NCBI RefSeq assembly: GCF_030268205.1
Contig: NZ_BSQF01000003.1
Coordinates: forward strand, 235,687-299,686
Direction: 5' to 3'
Source: Allomuricauda sp. NBRC 101325
GTDB taxonomy: Bacteria; Bacteroidota; Bacteroidia; Flavobacteriales; Flavobacteriaceae
Length of the DNA stretch: 64,000 bases
Shown here: in pieces, positions 53,225 through 62,218 of the stretch
Layout of the letters: every line of letters starts with the position of its first letter
How positions within the stretch are numbered: position 1 is the stretch's first letter
Made by a program: the position numbers and the translations under genes
The notes under the pieces: model-generated
What the model was told of the DNA's origin: nothing
The model's input: the letters and a program-made list of their open reading frames with translations, nothing else
Database searches by the model: none

Positions 53225-54477
53225 TACAGTACTATTTGATCATTATTGATAATTCCGTATACCTTTCCTTTAAGTTCAGCGCCCAAATACATGCTATTTT
53301 TGGAGGTGGAAAGAATGTCCTTATCCTCGAAAGTATAAGTCCCTTCCGGATTGAAAAGTGTAAGGTTGGCTTTGGCTCCTTCTTCCAATTTTGGAGATGC
53401 CACACCAAATCTGGAACGTCCTTTCGTCAAAAAGGAAATGGTCTCATTCAATTCGAATAATGAATTCAAGGTTCCAAATGCTGATTCCAGACCCAAACTT
53501 CCATTTTTGGCGTTATCGAATTCCACACGTTTGTGTTCCACATCCATTGGAATATGATCTGTGGTCACAAAATCAATGGTTCCGTCTTTCAATCCTTTCA
53601 TCAAGGCCTTGGTGTCAGATTTAGTTCTAAGGGGAGGGGATACTTTATAATGTGTATCAAAACCCTTTAGGGTTTCATCTGTAAAGAACAGGTTGTGAAT
53701 GGCTACACTACAAGTTACATCCAAGCCATTCTTTTTTGCATTGGCAATCAATTTTACAGAACCTGCCGTTGAAATGGTAGGGATGTGCAATTTACCACCC
53801 GTATATTCCAAAATGAAAAGATCCCGTGCAATCTGAAGTTCTTCCGCCAAAGCAGGGATTCCTTTCAACCCTAAAATGGTGGAAACTTCGCCTTCGTGAG
53901 CAACACCGTGTCCTTTTATGCTGCCATCCTGCGGAAATGAAAATACCAATCCACCAAAGTTTTGGGCATAAAGCAGGGCTATTTTGAGCAAATTGGCATT
54001 GCTGATCTGTCTTTTAAAATCGTAATAGGCCACTGCACCAGCATTTTTCATATCAAAAAGCTCGGCCAAGTCTATCCCTTCCGCATTTTTGGTAAGTGTT
54101 CCCAATGGGTAAATATTTGTGGGTTTACCAAGACCTCTTTCCTTTAGGAAAACCACATTGGAACTGGTATCTGGAACAGGCTGTGTATTCGGGTTGAGTA
54201 CAATATCGGTAAAACCACTTTTTCCAGCCACAAACAATCCGTTGGCGATGGTTTCGCGCTCTTCAAACCCAGGTTCACCAAAACTTACGCCACTATCAAA
54301 CCACCCGAGAGAAACATGAAGATTTTCCAAATCGACCACCTTTGTATTGGATGGTGATTCGATTTTAGCTCCAATTTTTTCAATGATTCCTTTTTTGATA
54401 AGGATATCCCGTGTTTTGAGGTGAATCTCCTTGTTTTCTGGGCATACAATTTTTGCCGATTTCAGCAGAATGTTCAT
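53224..54477 (-). CDS. Dihydroorotase-like amidohydrolase without the HxH metal motif (probably inactive)
   Basis: 417 residues from the ATG at 54477, which overlaps the previous stop (ATGA); longer readings to 54546 are not needed. The fold is dihydroorotase: short N-terminal strand domain (LLKSAKIVCPENKEIHLKTRDILIKKG), barrel, and LNPNTQPVPD and FVTTDHIPMD blocks. The metal motif normally DxHVHxREPG reads DSGVSFGEPG, so both first-strand histidines are lost; the HISTA block reads LHIPTISTAGS. It is thus probably a non-catalytic homologue like the pseudo-dihydroorotases that partner aspartate transcarbamoylase, or it has another function. No pyr genes are adjacent. Confidence 0.85.
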   Translation of the reverse strand: MNILLKSAKIVCPENKEIHLKTRDILIKKGIIEKIGAKIESPSNTKVVDLENLHVSLGWFDSGVSFGEPGFEERETIANGLFVAGKSGFTDIVLNPNTQPVPDTSSNVVFLKERGLGKPTNIYPLGTLTKNAEGIDLAELFDMKNAGAVAYYDFKRQISNANLLKIALLYAQNFGGLVFSFPQDGSIKGHGVAHEGEVSTILGLKGIPALAEELQIARDLFILEYTGGKLHIPTISTAGSVKLIANAKKNGLDVTCSVAIHNLFFTDETLKGFDTHYKVSPPLRTKSDTKALMKGLKDGTIDFVTTDHIPMDVEHKRVEFDNAKNGSLGLESAFGTLNSLFELNETISFLTKGRSRFGVASPKLEEGAKANLTLFNPEGTYTFEDKDILSTSKNSMYLGAELKGKVYGIINNDQIVL

Positions 54478-56396
54478 GTGACAAATTTTTGAATGATAAC
54501 CTCTACAAGCGCCAGAAGCAACGCTAAAATAACAAACCATTTCCAATAAGCGGTTATGTTGTTGTCAGCTTTCAAATAATCGAAAAGCTCGGCAACGGAA
54601 TCTTGGGTGCTGGTTTTGGGCAACTCGTTAATCGATAAGTATTTGAGTTCACTTTCCCATCTAGGGTAATTGAAACTTATTTTTTTTAAGACTTGCTCGT
54701 TTTGCATCACGGAATAAATACCGTCTTCGGTAGGTAGCTGGTCGAACGAAAGTCTAACCCTATTCGGGAAATTCTGCTGCAACGGAATAAACTCGTAACC
54801 CTCTTTGGCCACCTTTAAAATATTGTCTCCGCTAGTTTCAGTTGTGATATCAATTGAATTTGGTTCACCCAAAGTTTGATATAACTCAGGACTTTTTGAA
54901 CCGGATTGTGACATATTGTAAAAGGTAGGCACAATCAATGGGGAATTGATAAAATTGGAATTCTTTAGATCTAATGAAGTTGAAAACACATAAACGCCGT
55001 CCAATCCTACCAAAAAGGGTTCTCCACCTTGTAATGACAGAATGTTGGGCAAACGACCTTGAAGTTTAAAATGGGTTTGGGTTGTTGGATATTGAAAATT
55101 GGTCACTTCTTTTTCAAATACATTAGTATATAAAGGATGGTCGAAAGCAATTTGTGTGATGTTGGAGGGTTGAACTATTTTTTCGGTAAATCGGGTCCTA
55201 CCCAAAGATGACAACAATGCATTGTAATTATTGATATCACTATCCACAGCAGGCACAATGATTACAGTTCCGCCATTGTTTTTAAAACCGTTCAAAACAT
55301 TTTGCAAACTACTGGGAATAGAAGTCAAATCATTTAAAATGACCACTTGTTGCCCATCCAATGCACTATAATTGAATTGGTTAAGTGTGAATTTTTGAAA
55401 TTCAAACTCCTCTCCTTGAAAAAGTCGGTTCAAATAATCCCCATCAGAATTGGAAATAGCAACCACTTTTACTTTTTCTGGAGTGTTGATGTTGAAATAG
55501 AATGTATTATCAAAACTCAAACCACTTTCTGAAATAAACAGCCTACCATTCAACTCCTGATTGTTAGGTACGGTGAATAGTACTTCCGCATTTCCATTTG
55601 AAGAGAATTTTGCAGCGGATTTAGCAATCAACACCTCATTATTATATAATGAGATGGGTAAATTATCCTCTTCATTGCCACCTGAAAGCAAAACTTTGAG
55701 TGATGCTTGCTCACTAGAATTATCCTCAAAATAAATGGAGTCAATCGAGACATTTCCAATATCTTGAGGCCGCAAGGGCACCAAATGAACATTCAGTGTA
55801 GAATCCAATTCCGCATTTGAATCCAATAATAGTTGTTGAAAATCGGAGATGACAATCAAGTTTTTTATGCTGGCAGATGAATTTGAAAATAGCGTATTTG
55901 CTTTTAATCCAATTTCGTTAAGGTTTAATTGTTTGGGTGAAAAGCGGAGCGTCAAAAGTGAATTTTGAATATCCTTAATGGTAACATTGGCTAAGGTTTT
56001 TTCATTAGTAAAAAGACTGAACACCTGCTCTTGCTCACTATTTTTAATCAAATCTTGAATCGCTCGTTCGAGCAAGGAAAATCCATTGTTTTTGGCCTGC
56101 ATGCTGAACGAATCATCCAGATAAATAACCGTTTCCTTTTCTTGTAAAGCTGTTACGGAAGACGAAAAAGGTTGGGCAAATGCGATTATTAGGGCAGCCA
56201 ATAACAAAAGACGGGTGAACAGGAGCAACCATTTTTTAATGCTATTGCTTTTGCGAGATTCGGCAACCACCTTTTGTAGCATGGCCACATTGGTAAAGGG
56301 TGTTTTTTTAAATCGCCTTAGTTGAAATAAATGAATGAGAATAGGAATGATAAGAAGAAAAAGTGACCAAAGAATTTCTGGATGTTTAAACTGCAT
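54474..56396 (-). CDS. BatA-domain / VWA-like membrane protein
   Basis: 640 residues from MQFKHPEILW; Met codons 2 and 10 codons earlier are possible, but this start matches BatA proteins. Two N-terminal membrane segments (LLIIPILIHLFQLRRF, LLLLAALIIAFAQPF) are followed by a von Willebrand A-like segment with DDSFSM (MIDAS-like), a large extracytoplasmic part and a C-terminal membrane segment (WFVILALLLALVEVIIQKF). Related proteins in Bacteroidetes sit next to aerotolerance-type VWA genes. The protein probably faces the periplasm. It is the first gene of the operon, whose second gene overlaps its stop. Confidence 0.9.
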   Translation of the reverse strand: MQFKHPEILWSLFLLIIPILIHLFQLRRFKKTPFTNVAMLQKVVAESRKSNSIKKWLLLFTRLLLLAALIIAFAQPFSSSVTALQEKETVIYLDDSFSMQAKNNGFSLLERAIQDLIKNSEQEQVFSLFTNEKTLANVTIKDIQNSLLTLRFSPKQLNLNEIGLKANTLFSNSSASIKNLIVISDFQQLLLDSNAELDSTLNVHLVPLRPQDIGNVSIDSIYFEDNSSEQASLKVLLSGGNEEDNLPISLYNNEVLIAKSAAKFSSNGNAEVLFTVPNNQELNGRLFISESGLSFDNTFYFNINTPEKVKVVAISNSDGDYLNRLFQGEEFEFQKFTLNQFNYSALDGQQVVILNDLTSIPSSLQNVLNGFKNNGGTVIIVPAVDSDINNYNALLSSLGRTRFTEKIVQPSNITQIAFDHPLYTNVFEKEVTNFQYPTTQTHFKLQGRLPNILSLQGGEPFLVGLDGVYVFSTSLDLKNSNFINSPLIVPTFYNMSQSGSKSPELYQTLGEPNSIDITTETSGDNILKVAKEGYEFIPLQQNFPNRVRLSFDQLPTEDGIYSVMQNEQVLKKISFNYPRWESELKYLSINELPKTSTQDSVAELFDYLKADNNITAYWKWFVILALLLALVEVIIQKFVT

Positions 56397-56429
56397 TCCC
56401 ATTTTTGCTTGATCAAAGATAGGCATTAA

Positions 56430-56840
56430 AATATTCGGATTTTAATTATCAATGTTCAATAAACAATAATCAATCAACAATAGGTAAAGTAGAATAATAA
56501 AGTAAATTATTGTCATTTCGAGATGTCATCCCGAGCGGAGTCGAGGGAGCAGTCGAGAAATCTTTGTTTAATGGACACTAATTTCACAAATGACACGAAA
56601 TCAATAAACAATTAACAATGATCAATCTGCAATAGTCATTTGATGAATAGAAAAAAAGTGAATGTATGTCATTCTGAGCAACGCGAAGAATCTAAAATTC
56701 AGATATCAGATTTCTGAAATTCAACAATCCAAAAATCTAAGAGTTAAAAAGAGATTCCTCGTCGCTTCGCTCTGTCGGAATGACAAAAGTTGGGGCGGGG
56801 AAAAACGATAAAACATCAACTTTTAACGAAAAACGAATCA
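56430..56840. repeat. Repeat-filled intergenic island D
   Basis: No credible gene. It includes GTCATTTCGAGATGTCATCC then GAGCGGAGTCGAG and AGTCGAGAAATCTTTG (56513-56564), TCATTCTGAGCAACGCGAAG (56670-56689) facing the inverted TCGCTTCGCTCTGTCGGAAT with GACAAAA (56761-56788), and CAATAATCAATCAACAATAGG / AAAACGAATC phrases. The inverted pair at 56670 and 56761 resembles a REP-pair. Confidence 0.75.
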
Positions 56841-56844
56841 AAAA

Positions 56845-57852
56845 TCAACAAAAAAAGAAATAATCAAGCATAGGTTTTTGCCCAAACCCTTTAAAATAAT
56901 CAACAATTTCTTGTTGCGCCTTTTCATTGGCAACGGTAATGATACTTTGAGGGTTTTCAAGATTTTTCAGTTCATTAAAGTGAACCATTCGTTTCCCGTA
57001 AATTTTCTTACCAATCTTTTTAGGGTTATTGCACAGCCAAACAAAATCTATTTTTTGCTTTTTTAATCCAAGTGCAATTTTCTTTCCCTTAAAACCAGCG
57101 CCCCAAACTACCAACGGACGGTTTTTGTCAAATTCAAGTTTTAGGAAATAATGCAGTTTAATATCCAAAAAATAATTTTGAGCATAGTGTTCGTGCGTGC
57201 GGGAAGTTCTTGTATTGTAATCGCGCCATAAATGGAGTATTTGTTCACAAGGAATAATTTTTAATCCTGCTTCATAAAATCGAAAGGTAAGGTCGTAATC
57301 TTCAGGATATCTATTATGTTCAAATCCTCCAGAAGCATCAAAATCGGTTCGGTAGGTCATCCAACAGGGGGATGGAATCACGCATTCCTTAAAAATTTCA
57401 GAGTAGTTGGTTCCTTTTGATGTCAGTTGGTTCAACCAAGTTTCGTAGCGTTCGTACCCATTACTTATTCCACGTTTTGAAAAATATTTTACCTGTCCAA
57501 CAGCAACATGTCCGGGATCTTTATTTAATAATGATTCTACCATGACCTGCAGTCGGTTGGGTTTCATGATGTCATCAGAATCCATTCGGGTTACAAATTC
57601 ACCATCACTTTGGGCATAGCCAGTCCGTAGCGCCGGGATTATGCCGTTTCCTTTATTTTGAAAAACTTTGATGCGCTCATCTTTTTCAGCATAGGATGAT
57701 ACGAGATTAAAACTTTGATCATTAGAATGATCGTTGACTGATAAAACTTCCCAGTTTTTATAGGATTGGTTTAAAATGGAATCCAAACATTCGGTCAGAA
57801 AATGGGCGGTGTTCTTAAATGGAATTATGATACTGATTTTGCCACTTTGCAT
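56845..57852 (-). CDS. Family 2 glycosyltransferase with appended WGAG-type domain
   Basis: 335 residues. The GT-A domain at about 1-220 shows ISIIIPFKNTAHFLTECLDSIL, VNDHSNDQSF, the DXD motif MDSDD at about 91-95, and GFEHNRYPEDYDLTFRFYEAGLKI. After about residue 235 a second domain starts (RPLVVWGAGFKGKKIALGLKKQKIDFVWLC), a small nucleotide-binding-like Rossmann motif also found at the C-terminus of some sugar methyltransferases. It probably adds a sugar to an envelope glycan. It follows two genes of the same orientation at short spacing. Confidence 0.88.
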   Translation of the reverse strand: MQSGKISIIIPFKNTAHFLTECLDSILNQSYKNWEVLSVNDHSNDQSFNLVSSYAEKDERIKVFQNKGNGIIPALRTGYAQSDGEFVTRMDSDDIMKPNRLQVMVESLLNKDPGHVAVGQVKYFSKRGISNGYERYETWLNQLTSKGTNYSEIFKECVIPSPCWMTYRTDFDASGGFEHNRYPEDYDLTFRFYEAGLKIIPCEQILHLWRDYNTRTSRTHEHYAQNYFLDIKLHYFLKLEFDKNRPLVVWGAGFKGKKIALGLKKQKIDFVWLCNNPKKIGKKIYGKRMVHFNELKNLENPQSIITVANEKAQQEIVDYFKGFGQKPMLDYFFFC

Positions 57853-57887
57853 GTTCTAAAGTAACAAAAATCTTATCGGTCTGAATT

Positions 57888-58337
57888 TTAGTCAAATGGA
57901 AGTAGGTCAGGGGCAATGTATTCCGTTTTTGTTTTTTCAATTTTCAATGGGTCCGTGCCATAATGTTGTTGCACCAAAGATGTAAAGGAATCATTCAATC
58001 GAGGATTTTCATTAATAAACTCGATAAAGGTTGTTGCCTTGGACTTCTTCATAAAATATTGAACTACTTTCACTGAGGCAACTGTAAGAGTCAAATGATA
58101 CTTGGTGCCATTTCCGTTAAGCTTGTCGAAATTTTGAATGGTTTGACACGTCTTTTTTATAGCCAATTTTTCATCAAATTGATTCAAATAAAGCCAAGCC
58201 AATCGAATATGGGCCTCATGGGAAAAGAGGTTTGGGGGAAAACCTCCTTGTTCCATGTCGTTTATAAATTGCTCGTCCGAAACCTCCAAATGATGGTTGG
58301 GCCGATGCGTTTCCAAATTGGGTCGTGTACAGTGCAT
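57888..58337 (-). CDS. Conserved hypothetical protein (149 residues)
   Basis: 149 residues, soluble, no signal peptide. Recognisable pattern: EVSDEQFINDMEQGGFPPNLFSHEAHIRLAWLYL, helical middle (EKLAIKKTCQTIQNFDKLNGNGTKYHLTLTVASVKVV) and C-terminal EFINENPRLNDSFTSLVQQHYGTD. The FSHEAHIRLAW and KYHLTLTVA blocks, each with a histidine, look like a helical metal-binding domain, but I do not recognise a named function. It starts 11 bases after the sterol-desaturase-like gene and lies 35 bases before the glycosyltransferase. Confidence 0.75.
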   Translation of the reverse strand: MHCTRPNLETHRPNHHLEVSDEQFINDMEQGGFPPNLFSHEAHIRLAWLYLNQFDEKLAIKKTCQTIQNFDKLNGNGTKYHLTLTVASVKVVQYFMKKSKATTFIEFINENPRLNDSFTSLVQQHYGTDPLKIEKTKTEYIAPDLLPFD

Positions 58338-58348
58338 ACCAGATAATC

Positions 58349-59119
58349 TTATTTTTTGTTGATATCCTTAAAGGTCAACATATCCCAAATCCGTTTGGAT
58401 GCTCCATTGTAAAAGCCTGTTTCATCCACATATCCCTTTGGATTATTGAACGTACCAAAAATGATATCATAAAGGGAAATATCGGAATAGTTGTACGCGT
58501 GGATGCCTTTGGCATGGTGCACTGCATGAGCCTCTGGACGTTGTATAATATAACCTATCCAAACTGGGGTTTTGATATTGGCATGTTGAAAAATAGCCAA
58601 AAACGTAGTGAACAGAATAAACACCGTTGCCGCCTGTGGCGTAAATCCGGCAACTACCACTAAGCAAAGGCTTCCCAAAAGGCTGAAACCGATCATATCC
58701 ATAGGACTAAAATAAAAGGCGCCATAGCTATCCATGCGTTCCGCACTGTGGTGCATCTGGTGGAAAATCTTCCATAACGTATCATTTTTGTGCATGGCAT
58801 AGTGCCAAAGAAACAATCCAAATTCATAGATCATTACAGCTACAAAAGCACCCCAAAAGGTCCCCAAGGAGGTAAGGTCAAAAATTTGATAATCCACTAA
58901 ATAAGCATCCCAAATCAATGGAAAATAGGTTGATAAATAAAAGAATACGGTAAATGAGGAAAGCCCAATCAGTCTCCAATTTTTAATTTTTGGCAATTCT
59001 CTTGCAGGAAAAAGTTCTTCCCATAAGATCAAAATGGCATACATACCTAAAATAATCAAGGAAATTGGGTCAGTTAACACCGCCCAAGGATTCGGTAAAT
59101 TTTTTAAAATCTCTAACAT
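58349..59119 (-). CDS. Sterol desaturase / fatty acid hydroxylase superfamily protein
   Basis: 256 residues with four or five membrane segments. Diiron histidine clusters are visible: HYAMH (about 103-107), HQMHH (about 118-122) and HAVHHAKGIHAYNYSD (about 200-215). This fold hydroxylates or desaturates lipid substrates in the inner membrane. The substrate is unknown; in Flavobacteriaceae candidates include hydroxylated fatty-acyl chains and carotenoids. It starts a short run of leftward genes with the hypothetical and glycosyltransferase genes. Confidence 0.9.
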   Translation of the reverse strand: MLEILKNLPNPWAVLTDPISLIILGMYAILILWEELFPARELPKIKNWRLIGLSSFTVFFYLSTYFPLIWDAYLVDYQIFDLTSLGTFWGAFVAVMIYEFGLFLWHYAMHKNDTLWKIFHQMHHSAERMDSYGAFYFSPMDMIGFSLLGSLCLVVVAGFTPQAATVFILFTTFLAIFQHANIKTPVWIGYIIQRPEAHAVHHAKGIHAYNYSDISLYDIIFGTFNNPKGYVDETGFYNGASKRIWDMLTFKDINKK

Positions 59120-59192
59120 TGTCTAAAAGGTTTGTTGTTTACCTAGTAGGCATAAGTTTGAAACTTACATTGTAAGGTGGGGCCGTAAGTTT

Positions 59193-61004
59193 TTAAAATG
59201 TCCAGTCGTGTGGCACTTCTGGGGTGTAACTACAATAACCTCCTGTTTTAATGGAAATCGTTAAATGCTTGGCCAATTTGGGATGCGACTTTTCAATTTT
59301 TTTAATTGCATTTCGAATCCGCCAAGTTACCGCTGCCCTTGCTTTTTCTATGGACGAACCTGTCTTTCTGATTTTATTCGAAAGGCCAACGGTTTGTGAC
59401 AATTGTTCGGAAAATGATTCCAATTCTTCCCGTAGTGCATCCGCTTTTTCATAAAGTCCAATTTCTTCGGCATCGGAAATGGCCACTTGTAATTTTAATG
59501 CCTGTTGTTTGTACTCTTTCTTGGCTTTTTCATCAATTAAAGGAGTTCCACTTTCAATGAAAACGGTTCCCATAAGGTCTGTGCAATGAAAATCTTTTTC
59601 AGGTTCTTGAAGTAATTGGGCAATGTCATGCAAACCCTTACAATCCTTTAACGTAGCGGTTTGGTTGGCGTACTGTATCTCCCAAAACTCTCCTTTTTGA
59701 ATAAAACTTCCCGTTGACGCAGTAGTATTTATGTAAGAACTTGGTTTGGATGTTTCCAAATCCCCTCCCAAAATATGGTCCCAGAAAGGCTCTAATTGGG
59801 TTTTGTTTTTATAGGGATTCACCACGTGCTGCCATTCCACTGCTTCTTTATCAGTAGCTGGCTTTCCTTTGTTGATGTTTTTTTGGAAATATCCTTTATA
59901 AAGTTTCCAATAGTCTTTCATCTTATCGAACTTCCCCAAATGATAACATATTGCTGAAAGAAAGGCGGTAAAATCGGTCCAGATACCCAAATTGGATACT
60001 TTTTCGCCCATTTCAAGTGCTTTTTCAAACTCGCCTTTTTCAAAATAGATAAGAAGTCCGCCCAGTAAATAAGCTTCAGGCTGCAAAGGATTAAGGTTCC
60101 GTGCTTTGTTGTAGAGTTGCTCTGCCTCCTCCAGATATCCCAACCATACAAAACAATTGGAAATCAATATCAAATTATCTGCATCGCTGGGATTCATGCG
60201 AAGTGATTTACGCAGCACATGTTCTGCCTTTGTATATTCTCCCAAATAGGCAAATGAGCGACCTAAAACGGAAAGGGAAACATAATCGTTTTCATCCAAT
60301 TCTATGGCTTTTAGTGCATGATCATGGGCACCTTTTTGATTCAATTCCCAACGATCCCACATTTGGCAGCTCCATTCATTAAAATAGGAAAGAGAAATAC
60401 CTGTGTAGGCTCTTGCGAAATTTGGATTGATTTTTAAGGCATTTTCAAAATAGGCTCGGGCCTTTAGATCACTTTCAATGGTTCCCTTTTTTATTTCATC
60501 CATGCCCAACAGCCAATTTTCATAGGCAGCAAGTTCTACAGCTTCCTTTTTATAGGAATAGGAAAGAAGGTCGTACTCTATTTGTTGTTGCAATACGCTT
60601 ACCATCTGCTGGGTTATGGCATCTTGAGTATTTAGAATGGACTCCATGGTTTCGTCATGGTTTCCTGCAAAAACTATTTTGTTGTCCTTGGACCGCACCA
60701 ATTGTATGCTGATTCTGAATCCTTTAGAGGTGGTTCTAAAACTTCCCGTGATGAGATAATCCGCTCCTAATTTGGCAATGTTTTCCGAATCGTAAATGTC
60801 CTGAATGCCAATACTTGAATATTGGGAGATAACGGACAGCCCTATAAACTTGGAGAAATTTATGATTAGGTCGTCCGTAAACCCTTTGATTATTGGACTG
60901 ATGTTTTCAGTAGCACCAATAATTTGAAAGGGCAATACCGCTAAAGTAGTTTCCCTGTTTTGAATAAGTTCCACGCTGATTTGATTGATGGGACTAATAT
61001 ACAA
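59193..61004 (-). CDS. TolB-like / TPR signalling protein with C-terminal KARAAVTWRIR domain
   Basis: 603 residues. No ATG fits: the frame opens with TTG at 61004 (next GTG at 60974), supported by a -7 box TATTTTTG about 40 bases upstream and an in-frame TGA just above. Residues of about 15-150 form a TolB-like domain (TLAVLPFQIIGATENISPIIKGFTDDLI, NIAKLGADYLITGSFRTT). TPR repeats follow at about 170-370 (ARAYFENALKINPNFARAYTGI, AEHVLRKSLRMNPSDADNLILI). The C-terminal domain at about 490-603 ends KARAAVTWRIRNAIKKIEKS, HPKLAKHLTISIKTGGYCSY, a motif I recall from the ends of cyclase- and ATPase-type signalling proteins. No catalytic domain is present. Confidence 0.8.
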   Translation of the reverse strand: MYISPINQISVELIQNRETTLAVLPFQIIGATENISPIIKGFTDDLIINFSKFIGLSVISQYSSIGIQDIYDSENIAKLGADYLITGSFRTTSKGFRISIQLVRSKDNKIVFAGNHDETMESILNTQDAITQQMVSVLQQQIEYDLLSYSYKKEAVELAAYENWLLGMDEIKKGTIESDLKARAYFENALKINPNFARAYTGISLSYFNEWSCQMWDRWELNQKGAHDHALKAIELDENDYVSLSVLGRSFAYLGEYTKAEHVLRKSLRMNPSDADNLILISNCFVWLGYLEEAEQLYNKARNLNPLQPEAYLLGGLLIYFEKGEFEKALEMGEKVSNLGIWTDFTAFLSAICYHLGKFDKMKDYWKLYKGYFQKNINKGKPATDKEAVEWQHVVNPYKNKTQLEPFWDHILGGDLETSKPSSYINTTASTGSFIQKGEFWEIQYANQTATLKDCKGLHDIAQLLQEPEKDFHCTDLMGTVFIESGTPLIDEKAKKEYKQQALKLQVAISDAEEIGLYEKADALREELESFSEQLSQTVGLSNKIRKTGSSIEKARAAVTWRIRNAIKKIEKSHPKLAKHLTISIKTGGYCSYTPEVPHDWTF

Positions 61005-61042
61005 AACAATGCTATATAGCTGATGTTCAATGTATCAATGCC

Positions 61043-61050
61043 CAAAAATA
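61043..61050 (-). promoter_or_regulatory. -7 element of the TolB/TPR protein gene
   Basis: Minus-strand TATTTTTG, a TAnnTTTG match, precedes the TTG start codon at 61004 by 38 bases. It supports transcription starting upstream of that codon. Confidence 0.5.
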
Positions 61051-61082
61051 CTGTGCAGCGGTAAAAAGTTATATATAGAATG

Positions 61083-61772
61083 CTATTTCAAGGCCTGAAG
61101 AATGCTTTCTTTGACCATTTTTTCCATGATTTTATAACCTTCTTTGGTTACATGCACTTCGTCGGTGGTCAATTCGGAGGGTAATCCATTTCTATCATCG
61201 GCCATAGCAGCAAAATAATCGAGGTAAATGGCACCTTTCTCATTTGCGACCTCTTTTAAAAGCGCATTAAGTTTCGGAATCTTAATATTCGGATTCAATC
61301 CTGGACGCCAAGGGTAATCATATGCAGGTAGTACAGAACAGATAATGGGTTTAATGTTGTTGGCATTCGCCAATTCAACCATACCCAAAATATTGTCACG
61401 AATTTGTTCCAATGTCATAGGGCCTGTATTCCCAGCAATATCATTGGTTCCAGCCAATATTACCACCACTTTAGGTTGTAGGTCAATCACATCTTGACGA
61501 AAGCGCAATAGCATTTGTGGAGTGGTTTGTCCACCAATGCCACGGTTTACAAAATTGTTTTTGGTAAAGAACTCGGGGTTGGCATTTCCCCACATTTCGG
61601 TAATGGAATTACCCATGAACACAACTCTGTTTTCATCTGGAGTAGGTGCTGAAAGTTCCATATTCGCTTTTGCGTATTTCTCTAAATTGGGCCAATCTTG
61701 GGCCATGGTTTTGGAAGTGATCGTAAATCCTAAAAATGAGAGCATGATCCAAAGGATGCCTTGTTTGTTCAT
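61083..61772 (-). CDS. Secreted SGNH/GDSL-family hydrolase
   Basis: 229 residues with a signal peptide (GILWIMLSFLGFTITSKTMAQ). The four SGNH blocks are visible: FMGNSITEMW (catalytic Ser), NRGIGGQTTPQ (Gly), LAGTNDIAGN (Asn) and TDEVHVTKEGY (Asp/His pair). It is an esterase/lipase-fold enzyme, probably acting on acetyl or acyl esters of sugars in the periplasm or outside the cell. Length and layout match the GDSL-like lipase/acylhydrolase group common in Bacteroidetes. Confidence 0.92.
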   Translation of the reverse strand: MNKQGILWIMLSFLGFTITSKTMAQDWPNLEKYAKANMELSAPTPDENRVVFMGNSITEMWGNANPEFFTKNNFVNRGIGGQTTPQMLLRFRQDVIDLQPKVVVILAGTNDIAGNTGPMTLEQIRDNILGMVELANANNIKPIICSVLPAYDYPWRPGLNPNIKIPKLNALLKEVANEKGAIYLDYFAAMADDRNGLPSELTTDEVHVTKEGYKIMEKMVKESILQALK

Positions 61773-61807
61773 AATGTGCAGTTTGGATAAAAATAGGAAT
61801 TAAGTCC

Positions 61808-62074
61808 TTAGCTGAAAAGTAGAAAAAGGACTAAAAACAAAATTAATGTCACAACAACTGCTAAAGCCGTTTGTCGTTTCTCCCTTTGTCTTTGAATAAA
61901 CATTTTTTTCTGAATACGTAAAATGTCTCTTCGTGTTGATTTTTTAAAATGAAGCTTGGTAACACTTTGTTTTCCGTAAATGTCATCTTTAGATTTTAAC
62001 TTTCTCTTTTTAAGCAGTTCACGATTGGCTTTTAAGCTTTTAATCGCGTGCAGCATACCGCCGGCTCCTCCCAT
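61808..62074 (-). CDS. Small basic protein with C-terminal membrane anchor
   Basis: 88 residues: MGGAGGMLHAIKSLKANREL, a very basic middle (LLKKRKLKSKDDIYGKQ, FKKSTRRDILRIQKKM) and a C-terminal hydrophobic anchor (ALAVVVTLILFLVLFLLFS). It would be tail-anchored with a cytoplasmic basic domain. I recall similar small proteins in Flavobacteriaceae but no function. It may be transcribed with the SGNH gene that follows 35 bases away. Confidence 0.7.
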   Translation of the reverse strand: MGGAGGMLHAIKSLKANRELLKKRKLKSKDDIYGKQSVTKLHFKKSTRRDILRIQKKMFIQRQREKRQTALAVVVTLILFLVLFLLFS

Positions 62075-62154
62075 AATTATATTATTTTAACATATAAGTA
62101 TGATTTATTAAGAATTTGTTACATTAATTAGTGTATTGACCGTTTTTATTCAAT

Positions 62155-62189
62155 AAAAAAGCGGTATGACTCAATTTATCATACCGCTT
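62155..62189 (-). terminator. Terminator of the S10 carboxypeptidase gene
   Basis: AAGCGGTATGA / TCATACCGCTT (11 bp) with a nine-base loop; on the minus strand it is followed by a T-run. It lies 30 bases after the stop codon at 62219. Confidence 0.88.
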
Positions 62190-62218
62190 CAAATGCCTTA
62201 ATAATACTACTACAACTA

